From Ilex aquifolium (Eukaryota; Streptophyta; Magnoliopsida; Aquifoliales; Aquifoliaceae): 64,000 bases of DNA. Below the pieces are notes generated by a model, which was given only the letters and a program-made list of their open reading frames with translations, was not told the origin of the DNA and ran no database searches. Each line of letters opens with the position of its first letter. Position 1 is the first letter of the stretch. The stretch spans positions 11,390,744 through 11,454,743 of the forward strand of contig OX637393.1 of NCBI GenBank assembly GCA_951799425.1, read 5' to 3'. The translations under genes were made by a program, and so were the position numbers. Positions 32,804-43,821 of the stretch are shown here, in pieces.

Positions 32804-35010
32804 AAAGGATTCCTGCTATTGAGTTGCATTCAATTGTGAAGCCATAACCATTTAGGAGATAGACAATGAATTTGATTGGTTAGATCCACCCTTTTTCATC
32901 AAAACAATATTCTTACATTATAGTGGCTACTAACTATTTCACAAATGGGTAGAGGCAGTACTTATGAAGGATGTGGATCAGCAGTGATTAGTTTCATTAC
33001 GGAACACATCATTTATTGGTTTGGTTTGTCTAAAACAATTACTGTCGATCAAAGTACTATGTGCACTGGGTCAGAAATGACAGAATTTGCATCGGAATAT
33101 GAAATGCTGATGTTGAATTCATCACCCTATTATGCCCAGACCAATGGGCAAGCAAAATTGATTAACAAAAAATTAAAGTTGATTTTGGAAAAGACCATAG
33201 AAGATAACCCAAGACAGTGGGATGAATTATTGCTAAAGGTTTTATGGGCATACATGACTTCCAAGAAAACTAGCACAAGAACAACACCATAGTGTATGAA
33301 CATGATTCTGTGATACCCGTGAAGATTACTGTAAGATCAAGAATAGTGGCAAAACATCAGGATATGTTGACAGACATTTATACTAAAGCAATGTTCCTTG
33401 AGTCGGAAGACTTGGAGGGAAGTCAATAGAAACGTTAAACCATATCCAATTCTAGAAGAAAAAAATAGAAAGGACTTGGGTAAAAAACATGGACACCCCC
33501 TAAATTTTGGTAATATTATACGGACATCCGCTGGTATTTTACAAATAACACGGAGACCTCCTGAGATTTGAAACTCATTACACGGAAACCCACTATGTCT
33601 CCTTTCTGTCAATGTTGCTAACGGAAAGTGATGATTTCATTTCAAAAATATTTATGATTTCCACAATTTCCCTTCTCCAAATTTAATACAAAAAAAATTA
33701 AAATTTTAATAAAATCAAATAAAATTTAATTTAATACCCAAAAAACTGATATAATTTAATACCCCAAAAAATTGATTAAATATTTTCAATATTAATTTGA
33801 AAACAATAAAAAATAATTTGAAATTAATTCGATAAATTTGAATATTAATTTGAAAAAATTAAATTATAATTTGATATTATTTTTTATTGATCAAATCAAC
33901 ACGAAATTAACATTATATTATATTTTTGAAAATTATATTATATTTTTGAAAATTTTATCAATTGTTTTGCTACTAAATTTTTTTAAAAAAATTAAATATT
34001 AACTTTTCCATTTTTTGTCAACTTTTTAATTTATTTTCACATATTTTCATGTGAACCAGAGATTTTTGAGTTTACCAATTGAAGGTGAGCGATTCTCTTA
34101 AAAACAAAGTGGGGGTGAACAATTAGTTTGTTTTAAATATGCATGGCCGAATCTTGACTAAAATAAAGTTTATTAAATGATATAGTAAGAGGGGAAAACG
34201 ATATGCAACAAAAAAAATCTGTATTTAAATTTTATGTGTTAAAATATAAATATTTAAGTTTATATACAACAAAAAAAATTATAATTTAAGATCAATTTCG
34301 TGTTGGTTAATCAACACCAAATAATAGTCAACACGAAATGTACCTTAGATTGTAAATTAATATATGATTTTATCAAATTAACATTTAACTTTGTCCAATT
34401 TATATTCAAATTTTTTGAATTAATGTCAAATTAATTTTTATTATTATCAAATTAATATTGAAATTCATTAATCAATTTTTGCGGTACTAAAATATATCAA
34501 TTTTTTGGATACTAGATCAAATTTTGTTTGATTTTATTAAATTTTTAATTTTTTGGGTACTAAATTTGAAAAGAGCAATTGTGAAAATAATAAAATTTTG
34601 GGATGAAATCATCACTTTTCGTTACCAAAATTGACGGAAGAAAGACAGAGAATGTCTCCATACAATGAATTTCAAACCTCAGAAGATCTCCGTGTTATTT
34701 ATAGAATGTCAAGGGTATCTGTTTAATATTGTCAAAACTTAGGAAGCGTCCGTTTTTTTTACCCAAATGACTTATAATAGAAAATGTCAATTTCAAAAGC
34801 TTTGCTGAGAAAGATTTGGTTTGGAAAGCTATTTTACATTTAAGAAGCAAAAATAAAGAATATGGCAAGTAATCCCCTAATTGGGAAGTACCTTTTAAAA
34901 TAGGAGAGTATTACAAAGTGGAGCTTACCATCTGCAATTCGTAGAAGGGGAGTGACATAAAAAAACATATTAATTGAAGGTATTTAAAGAAACATCATCT
35001 AACCATGTGG
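32804..35010 (+). pseudogene. Integrase remnant of element 1, split by MULE-like element
   Basis: Reads the integrase core in pieces: IVATNYFTKWVEAV near 32920, ITVDQS with the second catalytic Asp, and SSPYYAQTNGQAK. The catalytic Glu after NGQA is Lys here, so the enzyme is dead apart from its stops. The frame 32945-33292 (115 codons) is the longest open part. The C-terminal part continues to 33477, is cut by the element at 33478-34764, and resumes at 34774 (YNRK, then WERFGLE-like) up to about 35010. Integrase would have inserted the cDNA into the genome. Confidence 0.8.
33478..34764. mobile_element. MULE-like element with very long terminal inverted repeats
   Basis: 1287 bp. Starts GGGTAAAAAACATGGAC and ends in the inverse (TTTTTTTTACCC). 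The terminal inverted repeats run about 300 bases on each side, for example AAATAACACGGAGA inside both. Flanked by a 9-bp duplication, AAAGGACTT (33469-33477) and AAATGACTT (34765-34773), one mismatch. The centre is AT-rich with further self-complementary words (TTGGTTAATCAACACC). No transposase. Nine-base duplications and long inverted ends fit Mutator-like elements. Confidence 0.85.
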
Positions 35011-35269
35011 TAATCCTACAACATAAGTTAAAATAAGCATATGAGAAGGCCACTAAGTATGGCTATAATGGTTTTAAAAAGCAATAAAAACCAGAAATAA
35101 GTATTGAGAAAGAAAAGAATTGTAGTTCTGAAGTCATTTGCAAATGAAAATGCCACATAAATTTGGCCATTACATGAGATAATATAAAAGACTACAGAAA
35201 GCAACAATCAAACATGTCTTGAAATCCACTAGTTGGCTTGTATCCCTCTTATATCCTGCTTTGCTTCGA

Positions 35270-37128
35270 TCTAGGAAGAATCAGAAGAAATTTTTATTTT
35301 AGAAGATGGTGGGGTTGAAGTAGGCACTCTGTCGACCGCAGCTCTTTGAAGGATTGGAGAAAAATTTGAGTCAGCTTCATTGGCTACAATCCCTTTTGCC
35401 ACTTGCACAATCTGCCTAGAGGAAGAGACATTTTGCTCTTCAACAAAAGTTCCTATTTGCTGTTTAGACTTCTTCTTCTAAGGGGAGCTATCCCCAATAG
35501 AAGGATCTTCAAGAGGATCTGTCACAAGATGCCCCTCGACAGAAAAAAAAAGAAAACTCCAAGGGAATGGCTGCGGATGACCTTGCTTGAAGCTCACTGA
35601 GCAAATCTACTGGTAGAAAGGACAGGTCATTCGGTTTTTGATTGGCAAAACACAGTCTGGTTAGATAACCATCCAGGTGGTCATTAAAGATCGAGGCTGA
35701 AGCACTCTGCCACCAATTTACAAAAAGAGAGGAGATAGATGGCTCCCCATGAAGATGTTTGAAATGAAAGGAATTCAAAGACTTATTGTAGGCTGAAGAA
35801 ATAAGATGGACAGGATAAGGGTCTCTGAGTTTGACACTTTGATTTGCATGTTCATCAATAAGAGAGTGCATAAAGGGTACTGGAACTCTCTAAGTGAAGC
35901 CAAATTGTCTGGCTATCTGACTAGGAGAGTAATTTTTGAAGCTACACCTAGTGTATTTGGAATCATAAATTGCACCACCCACATGGAGGTACCAAGGAAG
36001 GAGAACACTGCCCAAAAGGTGTGAAGGTATTCGGCTTGCTCATCAGTAGGATCGATGGAGTAGTTGAAAAATGTCTTGAGACACAAACAAGAGTAGAGGC
36101 ATTCAAAAAAGGGCAAGAAAAGAAGAGGATATCTGTCAAACTCCAAATCATACATAAGGAAATAGTGAGCATAGTTGGTAGGACGAAATTTCTACAGAGG
36201 GAGATACTCAATGGCCCAAATTTCAGGGAAATAGACATCTAACCATACCTAGAATGGCTAGAAATGTCCTCCACAATTACTGTCAATTCCCCTTTCAACC
36301 ATGTCGAAGAGGCCTCTATAAAGATCTCCCAAAACAAAAGGAGCCAAGACCAATACTTTTCGATCTGCCAAAAGAATGACAATGTTATAATATTCCTAGG
36401 TGACTTTGAGACTGAGAACGCAAAGGACAAAGCGGCAGAGCTAGTGAAGAAGGAAAGCCACAGCTCCTTATAAGAAAGAGGAGTAGATCTGGCTTATAAA
36501 AGAAGGTGATATGATCTGAATAGTTGAAATTATTTGGAACATCTAGCAAAATGCGGTTAGGCTTCAAAATTGCAGTTACCCCAATCCCAGTTAATGGGAG
36601 CCCTAATAGGTGTACAACATCAAGGATAGATAAAGAAATCATGTAAGGAGGAAGTAACATGGGATTATTTAACCAAAAGACACTAGCTGCACTTACGAGC
36701 CAACGATTCATGTACAGTGGACTTGTTGAGAGCTTGATTTGTTCATAAATTTTTTGTTCTCTCCATTGGTCAGAACAATATTCCTTCATGCGCTCCACCG
36801 AGTCAGATCATTGTTGTTCTAGATAAACCCAAGATTTAAGAGAAGTGATCCCTTGATCCCAAGACTTCCATTGAAGGTGAGAACGATGAAGTGTTAGAAT
36901 TTTTCCTTTGGAAATGGGGTAGTGTTCAGATAGCTCTGGAAAGATGCCTGATTTGAAGGTTGTACCCAATGTGAAATTTGAGGCAGAACCCACAAAGGGG
37001 ATCAGAATGTTGTCATCCACCGATTCTCGAATTGCATATCTAAGACTGGTAGAAAAACGAAGAATAGGAGGGACATCCGAAGGGGGAGTAGGAGAAGAGA
37101 ATTGACCCACCTTTCATTTAGACGCCAT
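35270..37128 (-). pseudogene. Antisense ORF of element 1, plant mobile domain-like
   Basis: Minus-strand reading from ATG at 37128 across about 600 codons in pieces: stop at codon 5 (TGA), open 37110-36808, 36798-36385, then shifts, 36155-35913 and 35871-35509. The second piece has NRWLVSAASVFWL followed by LSILDVVHLLGLPLTG, the pattern of the plant mobile domain (aminotransferase-like, PF10536), and MYDLEFDRYPLLFLPF lies in the third. Extra antisense ORFs between pol and the 3' LTR are known in Tat-lineage elements; the function is unknown. Identification is from remembered family pattern, not a search. Confidence 0.6.
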
Positions 37129-37237
37129 TAGAAAAAGGGCAAGAGAGTAAAGACAAAACAAAGAGAAGTTGTCAAAGGTAAATGCGGGAATGAGAGGTAC
37201 AGACGAAGGTTTGAGTGAACACTGCGGCAGTCAAAGT

Positions 37238-37249
37238 CCTTAAATAGGC
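37238..37249 (-). promoter_or_regulatory. Possible TATA box for the antisense ORF
   Basis: Minus strand reads GCCTATTTAAGG, with TATTTAA about 112 bases upstream of the antisense ATG at 37128. The intervening leader is pyrimidine-rich. A candidate only. Confidence 0.35.
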
Positions 37250-37317
37250 ATTCAGGAGTTAAGCGATTACAAACCGTTCATTTACCTGAGTTATCACTCA
37301 ATTAAATGAGGATGCAT

Positions 37318-37856
37318 TGTTTAGATTTAAAATATAAAATCTCAAGAATGTTCAATGCATGTACATCTGGCAAATCTGAATGTTTTAAAAAAATGTCCCG
37401 TAGCAAAATTTGAAGAAATGCGGGAGATGATTAGCCATAGCCACATTTGAAAAGAATAAGTAACTAATTGAAAATTACCAATCAGGTAACCGTAGATGGA
37501 GGCAAAACCTATCGAAGATAATAGCTATAAAAGACATATAGTGGAGAAAATGCAAAGGACACTCAAACCCCCACAAAACTCACGATCTGTGCATTTTAAG
37601 AGTAGTGTTAGATTAGTTTTTAGGAAGCAATTACTATAGCAATCAAGGCTATTAGTCCAGTCTTTTCTGTAATTGAAGTCTCTTTAATTGAATTAATAAA
37701 GAAATTATCTTTTATTAGCTCTCTGTATTGTGTGTTTATCCATTAAAATTCATCCAAAAAAGTCCTGAAGTAAGACATTTGAACCTCTTACAAATAATCG
37801 CCTAAAAACGATTTGTCGATTGACTCTCCTCCGTCAATACGGCAGAATTTGGAGCA
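37318..37856 (+). repeat. 3' LTR of element 1
   Basis: Begins TGTTTAGATTTAAAAT and ends TTGGAGCA, followed by the target duplication ATAAT. Partner of 17244-17784; the start of the 5' copy has lost the canonical TG (TA there). Confidence 0.88.
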
Positions 37857-37954
37857 ATAATAATATGCATATATATGTTGGAAATTACGTTTATATTCCT
37901 TTTGACATAGACAATAACTTAATTACCCTTAACAAAGATCACATGACTCATATG

Positions 37955-38272
37955 TAGGGGTGTCAAATGTGTCGGATTTGGTCATTTTGTGTCGGTTGAT
38001 TTCAAATTTGTGTACTTAAATCTCAAAACCCGAACTTGACATGTTTAATAATTATGTCGAGATGTGTAAATACTAACCTGACCTGGTCATTAAACGAGTT
38101 ACCCGAACCCCGCTTATTTGACACGTTTAATAAACAGGTCGTTTTCGAGTTAACACATAATCTATTTAACACACATAACATGACAGTATAGTTTAATATT
38201 TAAACGTTAGTTGTAGGACACGACAGTATAGATTATCATGTTAACGTGTCGTGTCAAAAATTGGCAGGCCTA
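37955..38272. mobile_element. hAT-like MITE, 318 bp
   Basis: Starts TAGGGGTGTCAAA and ends in the imperfect inverse (TTGGCAGGCCTA), with an exact 8-bp duplication CTCATATG on both sides (37947-37954 and 38273-38280). Internal ACACGTT/AACGTGT-type words are self-complementary. No coding capacity. Confidence 0.9.
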
Positions 38273-38280
38273 CTCATATG

Positions 38281-39048
38281 TGATAGTTTTTCGTCAATAA
38301 TTTAAATAGCAGTTAGTTGTAGGAACTAAATTGATCTAATTGTTAAGTCTTAGGATTAAATTGACAAATTAAAATTTTAGGAACTAAAGTCCAACTAGTG
38401 ATAAATTTTAGGGGCTATTGATGTAATTTACTCTATTGTTTTTGTAGTGCATGTCCTCATTTTTTCATCACTCCTACCAAATATTACTAGAGTAAAATTA
38501 TATGCACCAAATTTGTGTAACAATTGACATTGCACAATTTTATTTATTGGATAATTAATGAGAGTCAATGAGACTTATTATTCTACCCGATCATATTAAT
38601 TTACCACAAAATTTAGTAAAACATGAAACATATGTAGAAGTACCTTTTTTTTTTTTAGAAAAAAAGGGATAAAATTTTAATTATATTAAAATATTCAAAA
38701 GGAGGAGGGACATGATAAAATCAGGAACCCATCACATACATCAAAACTAGTTCTTTGAATTCATTTATGTTGGGGTTGGGCATACCACAATAGTCAAGTC
38801 AAACTTTATCCAAATACTCATGCATATACTAAAGCCTTTCTTTGGGAACATTTGGGATACGAATTAGGACAAGTGATTCATTGGAATCATTCTCTCTAAA
38901 ATGCTAGAAACATGTCTAAAAGGGTGAACCGACAAAACAGTTACCCTTGTACTATTATATAATACCATCACATAAGAATTAACAAAACCATACACATAAA
39001 ATAATAAACAAAGAAATAGATTAAAATATTTTGAACTCGATTTTAAAG
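38281..39048. repeat. Spacer and dispersed repeat X, copy 2 (left part)
   Basis: 38281-38640 is AT-rich without a recognised feature. From about 38980 the sequence (CATACACATAAAATAATAAA to AAAGGGTAATCT) aligns with 16335-16408 of repeat X copy 1. 38650-38975 has no counterpart that I recognise. Confidence 0.5.
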
Positions 39049-39056
39049 GGTAATCT

Positions 39057-39925
39057 TAGGGGTGGCAAATGGGTGGGTTGGTTTTGGGTTGGGTTAAATT
39101 GGATTGGGGTAAAATAAATCTAGTTCATTTTTCACTTACCTAGTAAATGGGTTATAATGGGTTGGATTTATAACGGATTGGGTTAAACTGATTAACCCAT
39201 AAAATAATTAAAATTCTTAATAGATACATTAGTACACCAAAACATACACACACATTAGTAATACACCAAAATACAAACATAAACAAACACACTAATACAC
39301 CAAAACATACACAAACTAATATATTAAAAATATACACACTAATACACTAAAATACACACACATACTAACACAAAACTAAAACACATTTAATTTTAAAAAA
39401 AATACAAACATAATGGGTCGGGTCAATTTTGGCTCGGGTCAATTTTTGGGGTATGGGTTGGTCTGTGGGGCGTGGGTCACGGATCAACCCCACAACTCAT
39501 GGGTCGTAGGTTGACCCATGGGTTATGGGTTGTGGGTCATTTTCATGGATTATGGATCGATTCATGGGTCGTGGGTCGACCCATGGGTCATAGATGGTGT
39601 ATTAGTGTGTGTGTTTTTGGTGTACTAGTGTGTATATGTTTTGGTGTATTAGTGTATATGTGTATATTTTTTGATGTAATAGTGTGTGTATTTTTTTGTA
39701 TATTAGTATATTTATTTAATTTTATTATTTGTGTTATTTAATAAAAAAATAAATACTCAACCCAATGGGCACCAATTTGTAATTCATATTAACCCGTTTA
39801 ATTAAAATAAATCATATTACTCAATCTATTTAAAACTCATATTAATTCATATAGATACTCAACCCATTTATTTATGGGCAGATTGAACAGATTAATAGAT
39901 AATGGGCTAAAGATTGTCACCTCTA
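39057..39925. mobile_element. hAT-like foldback element, 869 bp
   Basis: Starts TAGGGGTGGCAAATGGGTGG and ends TTGTCACCTCTA (inverse TAGAGGTGACAA), with an exact 8-bp duplication GGTAATCT (39049-39056 and 39926-39933). The uninterrupted site exists at 16401-16408, confirming the boundaries. The interior is a large imperfect inverted repeat: AATACACCAAAACATACACA units at 39225-39400 face GTGTATTAGTGTGTGTG units at 39597-39720, and the centre is made of GGGTCGGGTCAA and GACCCATGGGTC words. No transposase. Confidence 0.93.
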
Positions 39926-40231
39926 GGTAATCTCAACCCATCAACAAGAAATGATAAGGAATATCATCTAGTGATGTTTAGCTGACACCAATAAGCACTA
40001 GAGTCAGAATACTGTCATAAGTGAAAACTCTTAGCTGCTTTATACCCATCGATAGAAAAATATTAACTAATATAAAGTTGTAAAATAAAAAAATTTAAGC
40101 ATAAAAAATTTTAAACGTATCAAGATTGGCACAAAACATTTAATGTGGCTTGAACTTTTGACAAAGAAACCATGACAAGGCTGCTGCATGAACATAGGGG
40201 CCCATCATTTTGACAAAATGAGTATTATAGG
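39926..40231. repeat. Dispersed repeat X, copy 2 (middle part)
   Basis: GGTAATCTCAACCCATCAAC and the next 90 bases align with 16401-16500. From about 40060 the alignment is lost; 40060-40231 is AT-rich without a recognised feature. Confidence 0.5.
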
Positions 40232-40711
40232 TGTGATGGGAATAAGTTGGCTACACGTGGGCTACTTAAGAAAAATTGGTTCAGGCTTGGATGCGCACTT
40301 CAGGCATAGATTTGTATTGATATGAAGCTTTGTTCATTTTCTCTCCCAATTCCTTATATAAAGGGAGGTACCGGTAGAAATTAAGCATCAGAAACTTAAA
40401 AGCTCAAGTATTCAGAGAGTTGTGAGTTCTCCTGAGTGATATCAAGTATCAGTCTGAGTGATATCAGATCTGTGAGTGATACCAATGAGATATCAAAATG
40501 ATCATCTTTTGTTAGAGTGAGGTTTGGAACAATTGTTCGTGTACTATCTATTTATTCCAAACAGTGAAAACATCTTATTGTTATTGTCGTAGATGTAACA
40601 ATTGCCGAACCACGTAAATTGTTTTGTCTTGTGTGATTGTTCTTTTATTTTTTTCACTTCAGTATAAGTGTCAATATTAGTCCAAATTGAATTCTTGGGG
40701 TAATTTCCACA
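40232..40711 (+). mobile_element. Copia solo LTR
   Basis: Begins TGTGATGGGAATAAG and ends GGTAATTTCCACA. TATA box TATATAAAGGGAGG at 40354, then a leader with repeated GAGTGATATCA words, and the stretch GCCGAACCACGTAAATTG at 40601 that is frequent in plant copia LTRs of the Tork/Tnt1 type. Flanks ATAGG and ATAGA agree in four of five bases. No second LTR or internal region. Limits are uncertain by a few bases. Confidence 0.6.
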
Positions 40712-41150
40712 ATAGATTTTATTAAAGAAAAAATAAAGGTAAGAACCCAAAATTATTTTTCGATATTGTATCTTAAAATTAAAACTAAAAAACATCCTCA
40801 CAGATTGACAATAAGATTACAAGAAATTGAAAGTCTTTTGAGTCCAATAATCGGGTGTTTTAGTAAACCCTGTTACATTATGGTTCATCAATAATACAGA
40901 AGGTAAAAACCATGTTAAAAATATAAGATTACTCTGCGGATGTTCCATCTCCCATACTTACCAAGCATAATATAAAAAATATAACTTTTATTTCACTGAA
41001 TCCGTGACATAGCAAACAATAATATTACTTTTATCTGAAAAGGAGAAGTGAAAACTAACTTATTAGTACCATACTTGGTAACAGAATATCATTAATACAA
41101 TCAAGCAATCACCTAGTACTAAGAACACTGGTGTTCCAATCTTTCTCCCT
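40712..41150. other. Downstream region of the first BBE-like gene
   Basis: 40795-40870 still aligns with repeat X (AAAACATCCTC then AGATTGACA). The remainder is the 3' flank of the minus-strand gene. A minus-strand AATAAA is at 40992-40987, about 160 bases after the stop codon, a plausible poly(A) signal. Confidence 0.45.
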
Positions 41151-42782
41151 CTACTTTGTCTGCTTTTGAAATGGCTTAGGTGGAATGCTTTGCTCGTTTC
41201 TGAAGAAATTATCGGGATCAATCAAGGTCTTCGCTTTCACCAACCTATTAAAATTATCCTTGAAATACTTCACCCCATAAACCTCACCTTCATTGTAACT
41301 ATTTTTACCATTGTCAGTAACACCAATGTCAAGGTCTCTGTAGTTGAGAAAAGCTTGCCTAGGGGACTTTGACACAAAAGGTGTCATGTAACTGTATAGC
41401 CTCCTAATCTGATTCAAATAATTCTTCTCCGCTTCAATTCCTTCCACGTTCCAATTCACGGAGTACTGTATTTTGAATATGTTCCCAGCTCTATGCGGAA
41501 AAGGTGTTGCCCCCTCTGAAATTTCACTCATTCTCCCACCATAAGGATTGAAAACAAACCCGGTTTTCCCCAACTCAATCATCCTCTTCCAAATCCATTC
41601 CAACCCGTCTTTGGAAATCGGATTCTGAACGTAATCCGATTTTCGCTTCAAGAAATTCACTGAATCTGGCGTCCGGCTAAGCAAAATATCCGGCGATGTC
41701 CCACTATCAAAATTTGCCCAGTAAAGAACGGAATCAATCCAACTCATTTGCATACAGTCTGCTTTCTTCAAACCCAATTCTGGAAAATCCTTGTTCATAA
41801 TTGTCATCAATCTATTTGCATCTCCAAGAAACAGTGAAATAAAAGATGCTCTAATAGTCTTCTCACCCTTTTTGCTACCACTAACTGGCTGCAAAAGCAT
41901 CCTAATGAACAAATCATTGTCAATCTTATCTGCCACAAATTGCCACCTATAAACTACATCTGTAGCATTCTGTTCCAAAGTTTTTTGAACCCTAAAAACT
42001 GTAACAATTTCAGGAACTTTAACCAACTTAATCTTATAAGCCAAAATAACCCCGAAACTAGCACCACCACCACCATTGATGGCCCAAAAAACATCTTCCC
42101 CCATAGCTTTCCTATCCAAAACTCTACCCTTCACATCAACTATTTGTGCATCAAGCACATTATCAACAGCTAGCCCATATTTCCTAAGCAAAACCCCATA
42201 ACCGCCGCCACTTATATGGCCGCCGGCCGCCACCGTCGGACAAACTCCAGCAGGATAAGTATGAATTTTACTTTTTTCCCAGATCCTATAGAAAATTTCA
42301 CCCAGTGTAGCCCCTGCTTGAACCCAAGCACTCTCTTGCTCAATATTAACACTAATGGATCTAAGATTAAACATGTCAAGTATGATAAAAGGAACATTGG
42401 AGACATAAGAAATTGCTTCATAATCATGGCCACCGCTACGGATTTTGAGTTGAACCCCAATGTTTTTGGCACAAATCACAGTAGCCTGAACATGAGATAC
42501 TTTCAAAGGGGTCACAATGATTGTGGGTTTTGGAGTTGAGGAAGTGTTGAACCGGCGGTTTCTGATGTATGCTTGAAGCACAGAGGTGTATGAAGAATTG
42601 CTGGGACTGTAAACAATTGATGAAATTTTGTCATTTGGGTCTGATTGCTTGTATAAACACTGGACAAAGGAGTCATAGTTTGGATCTGAGGCTGCATACG
42701 AGAGAGAAACGAGATTGAAGAGAGGAGAGAGAAGAAAAAGGAGTGAAAGCAAAGAATGATGAGCAGTTTTGGAAGTGTTCAT
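41151..42782 (-). CDS. Berberine bridge enzyme-like FAD-linked oxidoreductase
   Basis: 543 residues, one exon, full family length. Secreted or vacuolar flavoenzyme oxidising an alcohol, sugar or phenolic substrate; substrate not predictable. Signal peptide about 1-30. Cys42 and Cys104 match the conserved disulfide. FAD_binding_4 domain about 80-225: His119 in RSGGHD and Cys181 in PAGVCPT are the two covalent flavin attachment residues. BBE C-terminal domain about 478-536, with Tyr481 in NYRDLD and FFRNEQSIPP. Tyr195, Arg294, Lys437 and Gln439 occupy positions that form the active site in characterised Arabidopsis members. Val184, three after the flavin Cys, is the small gatekeeper expected to allow reaction with oxygen; the motif CPTVAAGGHIS is otherwise unusual (GVGGHFS is commoner). 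ATG is the first in frame, 60 bases after a TATA box. About two thirds identical in the core to the gene at 58864-60465. Confidence 0.95.
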   Translation of the reverse strand: MNTSKTAHHSLLSLLFLLSPLFNLVSLSYAASDPNYDSFVQCLYKQSDPNDKISSIVYSPSNSSYTSVLQAYIRNRRFNTSSTPKPTIIVTPLKVSHVQATVICAKNIGVQLKIRSGGHDYEAISYVSNVPFIILDMFNLRSISVNIEQESAWVQAGATLGEIFYRIWEKSKIHTYPAGVCPTVAAGGHISGGGYGVLLRKYGLAVDNVLDAQIVDVKGRVLDRKAMGEDVFWAINGGGGASFGVILAYKIKLVKVPEIVTVFRVQKTLEQNATDVVYRWQFVADKIDNDLFIRMLLQPVSGSKKGEKTIRASFISLFLGDANRLMTIMNKDFPELGLKKADCMQMSWIDSVLYWANFDSGTSPDILLSRTPDSVNFLKRKSDYVQNPISKDGLEWIWKRMIELGKTGFVFNPYGGRMSEISEGATPFPHRAGNIFKIQYSVNWNVEGIEAEKNYLNQIRRLYSYMTPFVSKSPRQAFLNYRDLDIGVTDNGKNSYNEGEVYGVKYFKDNFNRLVKAKTLIDPDNFFRNEQSIPPKPFQKQTK

Positions 42783-42840
42783 CGTTGTTCTTGATGGTTT
42801 TCTTTTTTGTTATGGGAGAAATGGGTGCAAATCTTTGTGG

Positions 42841-42850
42841 ATTATATACA
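42841..42850 (-). promoter_or_regulatory. TATA box of the first BBE-like gene
   Basis: Minus strand TGTATATAAT, about 60 bases before the ATG at 42782. Spacing allows a short leader that contains A-rich sequence (ACAAAAAAGAAAACC) before the start codon. Confidence 0.6.
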
Positions 42851-43821
42851 CAAGGCGAGGTTATCCTTCTCTATGGTGGAATTCAGAAAATTACACTCTA
42901 TCCCCTTAAACTATAATCTTAATCTCATTCTATCCCACTTGTTTTCGAATTTCTAATACTGTTCGCTTGCTTACTCAAACTACTTTCACCTTCTCTCAAA
43001 ATCAAACATCAGATGCGTTTTAAGTGAAAAATATGCAAATATACGGTAAATTACTTATTCTCAATGACACTAATTGGAGTAATGCAGCGAAAATAATTTT
43101 ATTTGGTGGTGCAATGCAAGAAATAATTCTAGTTTAAGGTATATTGTGGAACATGTGAAGGATCAAAATGTAATTTTGCCTTTAAGACTATTTGTCGGCA
43201 GTTTAATTTTTGGAAAAGGGGGGTTTCCTAATAACGCGTTACTGTGTTGACTAGACAATTCTTGGCAAGAGAACAGACAAAGGTAAGGAAGGTATGTCTT
43301 TAGATATTTTAGATGAAGGCGGCAAATGTCTATTGAGTGGGGAATATTGGGTCCCAATATTATATTATGGAAAATTCGTAAGATTAAGGTAGAGAAGGAA
43401 ATAGCTAATGAAACTAATGACAAAGGTAAGATTAAGGTAGAGAAGGGGAGGTGCATCATTAAGGTGGGACCCACAACACCATCTAGATTATTATTAATTG
43501 TAGGAGCTCGTGTATATGGGGGGAAATGAAATATTTCTTATCATACTATAAAATAATTAAATCAGGGATGAGAAAGCTTCTCTCCTTAAATGTTAATTTA
43601 TTAAAATTCTCAAATATTTAATTAGTTCACTCCAATCAAAATATTATGTGTGTCTTTTTTAATTGCTCCCATCATTTTTTCTGAAACTATTTCAAAATTA
43701 AAACTTTTAATTATATTTTTTAATTATTTAAAATATAAAATAAATATCATTTTAATATTAATAGAAATTGTCCATAAATATTATGGTAATGGGGGGTGAT
43801 AATATGAAGAGATAATTAATT
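42851..43821. other. Upstream region of the first BBE-like gene
   Basis: No gene seen. 43375-43450 holds a direct repeat: GTAAGATTAAGGTAGAGAAG at 43377 and again at 43425, about 48 bases apart. Short open frames at 43163-43529 are chance. Confidence 0.45.

Larger units (their letters stand above)
17244..37856 (+). mobile_element. Element 1: Tat-like Ty3/gypsy LTR retrotransposon with nested inserts
   Basis: Two direct LTRs (17244-17784 and 37318-37856) enclose the element, and the 5-bp duplication ATAAT flanks it exactly (17239-17243 and 37857-37861). After the 5' LTR comes TGGCATGCTCAGTGGGAC, a decayed form of the TGGCACGCCCAGTGGGAC leader common in the Tat lineage. In order it holds a gag remnant, an intruding Athila-like element with its own inserts, an integrase remnant split by a MULE-like element, and an antisense ORF between pol and the 3' LTR, also a Tat-lineage habit. 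Protease, RT and RNase H are missing. Lineage assignment is inferred from leader and layout. Confidence 0.88.

Noticed and set aside
35509-36473. Plus-strand ORFs (35806-36024, 35970-36242, 36264-36473) as element 1 genes
   Set aside because: They are opposite the minus-strand plant-mobile-domain-like reading, which has the recognisable motifs.
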